Positions 6,201-8,003 of a stretch of DNA of 8,003 bases are shown here, in pieces (positions within the stretch are counted from its first letter, which is position 1; each line of letters begins with the position of its first letter). The position numbers and the translations under genes were made by a program. The stretch is from CAZQYC01 sp043746555 (GTDB lineage: Bacteria; Pseudomonadota; Gammaproteobacteria; Steroidobacterales; Steroidobacteraceae). The notes beneath the pieces were generated by a model that made no database searches, was not told the origin of the DNA, and saw only the letters and a program-made list of their open reading frames with translations. The stretch lies in assembly GCA_043746555.1 (NCBI GenBank), contig JAYTQU010000333.1, positions 1 to 8,003 on the forward strand. The letters run 5' to 3'.

Positions 6201-6235
6201 TCGACCGTTGAGCGATGCGCTTTGTAGACGGTCGA
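6201..6235. repeat. Hairpin in the leader of the acid phosphatase gene
   Basis: TCGACCGT (6201-6208) and ACGGTCGA (6228-6235) are a perfect 8-bp inverted repeat, with a small inner stem AGCG/CGCT inside the 19-base spacer. It lies 47 bp before the GTG start and directly after the candidate -10 box, so an operator or a transcript hairpin are both possible. It could equally be the 3' end structure of the desaturase transcript. Confidence 0.4.
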
Positions 6236-6270
6236 GATCCAATAGTCCGAACTCTACGCTTAAACTACGC

Positions 6271-6276
6271 GAGGAA
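6271..6276 (+). promoter_or_regulatory. Ribosome-binding site that sets a GTG start for the acid phosphatase
   Basis: GAGGAA is followed directly by ATG (6277), which is too close to serve as the start. It lies six bases before an in-frame GTG at 6283, which is the ideal spacing. The next ATG (6295) is 18 bases away. Confidence 0.6.
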
Positions 6277-6282
6277 ATGCTT

Positions 6283-7143
6283 GTGAAACTATCGATGCGT
6301 ACAATGCGTGCCGTCGTATCGGTCAGCCTGATTGTGTTTGCGATGCCGAGTTTTTCCAACTCCACAGGAACAAAGCAGCCGTCATTGCAGACATCAATGT
6401 TGACGCCAATGAAGTCGACCAGAGTCGCCGGCTATTTGTCTGCGGACGCACTACCGAACAGTCTCACGTTATTACCGCCGCCGCCCGCCGCAGGTTCGCC
6501 GGCTTTCAATGCCGACGAACAAGCGTATCGTCTTACTCGCTCGCTGCGCGATACGCCACGATGGACACTTGCCAGCCAAGATGCAGACTTACAATTTCCC
6601 GAAGCGGCCGGCGCATTTTCTTGCGCTGTCGATGCGCCCATTAGCGAAGCGCAGACTCCGCATCTGTATATGCTGTTACGAAGAACGTTAGCGGATGGCG
6701 GTTTTTCGGTCTACGCCGCGAAGAATCACTATCGCCGCGATCGCCCGTTCGTGCAATTCAAAGAACGCAGTTGTGTACCGCAAGACGAGTCGCGCTTACA
6801 GAAGGACGGCTCTTACCCCTCGGGGCATGCGTCCGTCGGATGGACCTGGGCACTTGTACTGACGGAACTCGCGCCCGATCGTATCGACGCGGTACTGCAA
6901 CGCGGCTATGCCTTTGGCGAAAGTCGAGTGATTTGCGGCGTGCATTGGCAAAGCGATGTCGACGCGTCGCGCGTCGTCGCGGCTGGCGTGGTCGCACGTT
7001 TGCACGCCGATTCCAAATTTGCCGCTGAAATGCGAGCCGCCAAAGCGGAACTTGCGGCCGTGCGCGCAAAACACGTAACGCCAACTCGCGATTGCGCCGG
7101 CGAACGCGCGGCGCTTACTATTAATGAAGCAACGAATCGGTAA
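6283..7143 (+). CDS. Secreted class A non-specific acid phosphatase (PAP2 superfamily, PhoN-like)
   Basis: The protein has 286 residues counted from GTG. The N terminus (KLSMRTMRAVVSVSLIVFAMPSFS) is a signal peptide, so the enzyme is periplasmic. The three-part phosphatase signature is complete: KNHYRRDRP (K147 to P155, the KX6RP box), PSGH at 179-182 within GSYPSGHAS, and SRVICGVHWQSD (S214-R215, H221, D225, the SRX5HX3D box). In this family the second-box and third-box histidines act as acid/base and phospho-acceptor. GSYPSGHA is the class A fingerprint. Family role: hydrolysis of a broad range of phosphate monoesters in the periplasm, giving inorganic phosphate. The protein is slightly longer than typical members (about 240-270) because of an alanine-rich C-terminal stretch. 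The open frame extends to 6016 but overlaps the desaturase gene there; the ribosome-binding site argues for 6283. Confidence 0.92.
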   Translation: MKLSMRTMRAVVSVSLIVFAMPSFSNSTGTKQPSLQTSMLTPMKSTRVAGYLSADALPNSLTLLPPPPAAGSPAFNADEQAYRLTRSLRDTPRWTLASQDADLQFPEAAGAFSCAVDAPISEAQTPHLYMLLRRTLADGGFSVYAAKNHYRRDRPFVQFKERSCVPQDESRLQKDGSYPSGHASVGWTWALVLTELAPDRIDAVLQRGYAFGESRVICGVHWQSDVDASRVVAAGVVARLHADSKFAAEMRAAKAELAAVRAKHVTPTRDCAGERAALTINEATNR

Positions 7144-7181
7144 GGTGCCTTGTTCGTCACTTCATTTTACGAGACTTCATC

Positions 7182-8000
7182 ATGCCCATGACTCCTTCGA
7201 ACACCGCCGACATACTTCTCGATCACGCCGAACAAGTACTGACGATTACACTCAATCGTCCCGATCGTCTCAATGCCATTAGTGGACCGATGCTCAATGA
7301 ATTGGCCGCCAAGTTGAAAGAAGCAAATCACGATCCGGATGTTCGCGTAGTGATTATCACCGGCGCAGGTAAGGGATTTTGTTCCGGCCTCGATTTGAAG
7401 GATACGCAGGAACGCATGCAGGCCGGCACTGGCATCGGACTCACGCGCAATGCACGGCAACTTTTCAGCCTGGACAACAGTCCGATCACCGCATTGTGGG
7501 AGATGGATAAACCGGTGATCGCCGCCATTAACGGCGCGGCAGCGGGATTCGGCATGGACCTGGCGCTGATCGCCGATATGCGCATCATGGGCGATGCCGC
7601 CAAACTCGCCGCCACGATGGTTAAGCGCAACGTGGTTCCGGAAAGCGGCGGTACATGGTTGTTGCCGCGACTTATCGGTTGGGGTAAAGCGGCGGAGATT
7701 TTCTATCGCGGCTTAACGCTGGGTGCGCAGGAGTGTTTGCAACTTGGGCTGGCGAACACCGTTGTGCCCACCGATCATGTGCTGACAACGGCGATGACCT
7801 GGGCAAAGGAAATCGCGGCCAACGCGCCGCTTGCCGTGCAAACCACCAAGCGCATGATGCGCCTGGGACAGGAAGAATCTTTCGAGACCACCGTCGATCA
7901 CTTACTCATGCACTTCACGTCGCTCATTGGCATGGACGATTTTAAGGAAGCCTTGAAAGCCTTCAACGAGAAACGGCCACCGAAGTTTGTCGGTCGTTAG
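7182..8000 (+). CDS. Crotonase-fold protein, enoyl-CoA hydratase/isomerase family (PaaG-like)
   Basis: This is a complete 272-residue protein with the crotonase fold. ITLNRPDRLNAIS is the N-terminal strand and turn, GKGFCSGLDLK is the first oxyanion-hole loop and CoA contact, and NGAAAGFGMDLAL (residues 117-129) is the second. VPESGGTWLLPRLIG and KAFNEKRPPKFVGR at the C terminus resemble PaaG-type isomerases more than classical hydratases. By hand alignment with rat mitochondrial enoyl-CoA hydratase, catalytic Glu144 corresponds to Asp126 here and Glu164 to Met146. E154 in VPESGG falls where PaaG has its acidic residue. The protein is therefore better described as a crotonase-family hydratase/isomerase than as a proven hydratase. 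It acts on acyl-CoA in the cytoplasm. The ATG at 7182 has a weak GAG eight bases upstream; the second ATG at 7188 is possible. It begins 38 bp after the acid phosphatase, with no obvious functional link. Confidence 0.9.
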   Translation: MPMTPSNTADILLDHAEQVLTITLNRPDRLNAISGPMLNELAAKLKEANHDPDVRVVIITGAGKGFCSGLDLKDTQERMQAGTGIGLTRNARQLFSLDNSPITALWEMDKPVIAAINGAAAGFGMDLALIADMRIMGDAAKLAATMVKRNVVPESGGTWLLPRLIGWGKAAEIFYRGLTLGAQECLQLGLANTVVPTDHVLTTAMTWAKEIAANAPLAVQTTKRMMRLGQEESFETTVDHLLMHFTSLIGMDDFKEALKAFNEKRPPKFVGR

Positions 8001-8003
8001 ACG

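Overview
The window looks like ordinary chromosomal DNA of a proteobacterium. I would guess a gammaproteobacterium of the Xanthomonadales type. This rests on the moderately GC-rich base composition, GAGGAA/AAGGA ribosome-binding sites and the flavour of the proteins (a CzcA-type pump remnant, YncE-like propeller, class A acid phosphatase and DesA-like desaturase). The taxonomic call is weak. There are no tRNA or rRNA genes, CRISPR arrays, transposases, or phage or plasmid genes.

Layout. Positions 1-1216 (+) hold the C-terminal half of an NADP-dependent alkenal/prostaglandin-reductase-like oxidoreductase, followed 40 bp later by a complete glutathione S-transferase; together they look like an electrophile-detoxification pair. 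Positions 1350-2775 (-) hold a YhgN/MarC-type membrane protein and, upstream of it on the same strand, a secreted redoxin-domain protein. A long hairpin lies between these two. Positions 2776-3012 are intergenic. Positions 3013-3166 are a long interrupted palindrome of about 154 bp, made of three nested stems that share one exact centre. It abuts and runs into the 3' end of a decayed gene fragment (3028-3723, -) that encodes only the last part of a CzcA/CusA-type RND efflux pump and needs a frame change.

Positions 3768-4787 (+) encode a secreted YncE-type beta-propeller. Its upstream region coincides with the broken end of the pump remnant. Positions 4788-5047 are intergenic with two hairpins. 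Positions 5048-6139 (+) encode a membrane fatty-acid desaturase with three intact histidine boxes. Positions 6283-7143 (+) encode a secreted class A acid phosphatase that probably starts at GTG. Positions 7182-8000 (+) encode a crotonase-family protein annotated by similarity as enoyl-CoA hydratase/isomerase.

The genes do not form one obvious pathway. Two are lipid or acyl-CoA related (desaturase, crotonase), two are detoxification enzymes, and three products carry export signals (redoxin, propeller, acid phosphatase). I see no convincing new multi-gene system. The most unusual item is the nested palindrome at 3013-3166. Every tolerated near-mismatch within or bordering its three stems reads as G-U on the + strand, which suggests either a folded RNA or a small non-autonomous mobile element inserted at the end of the decaying pump gene.
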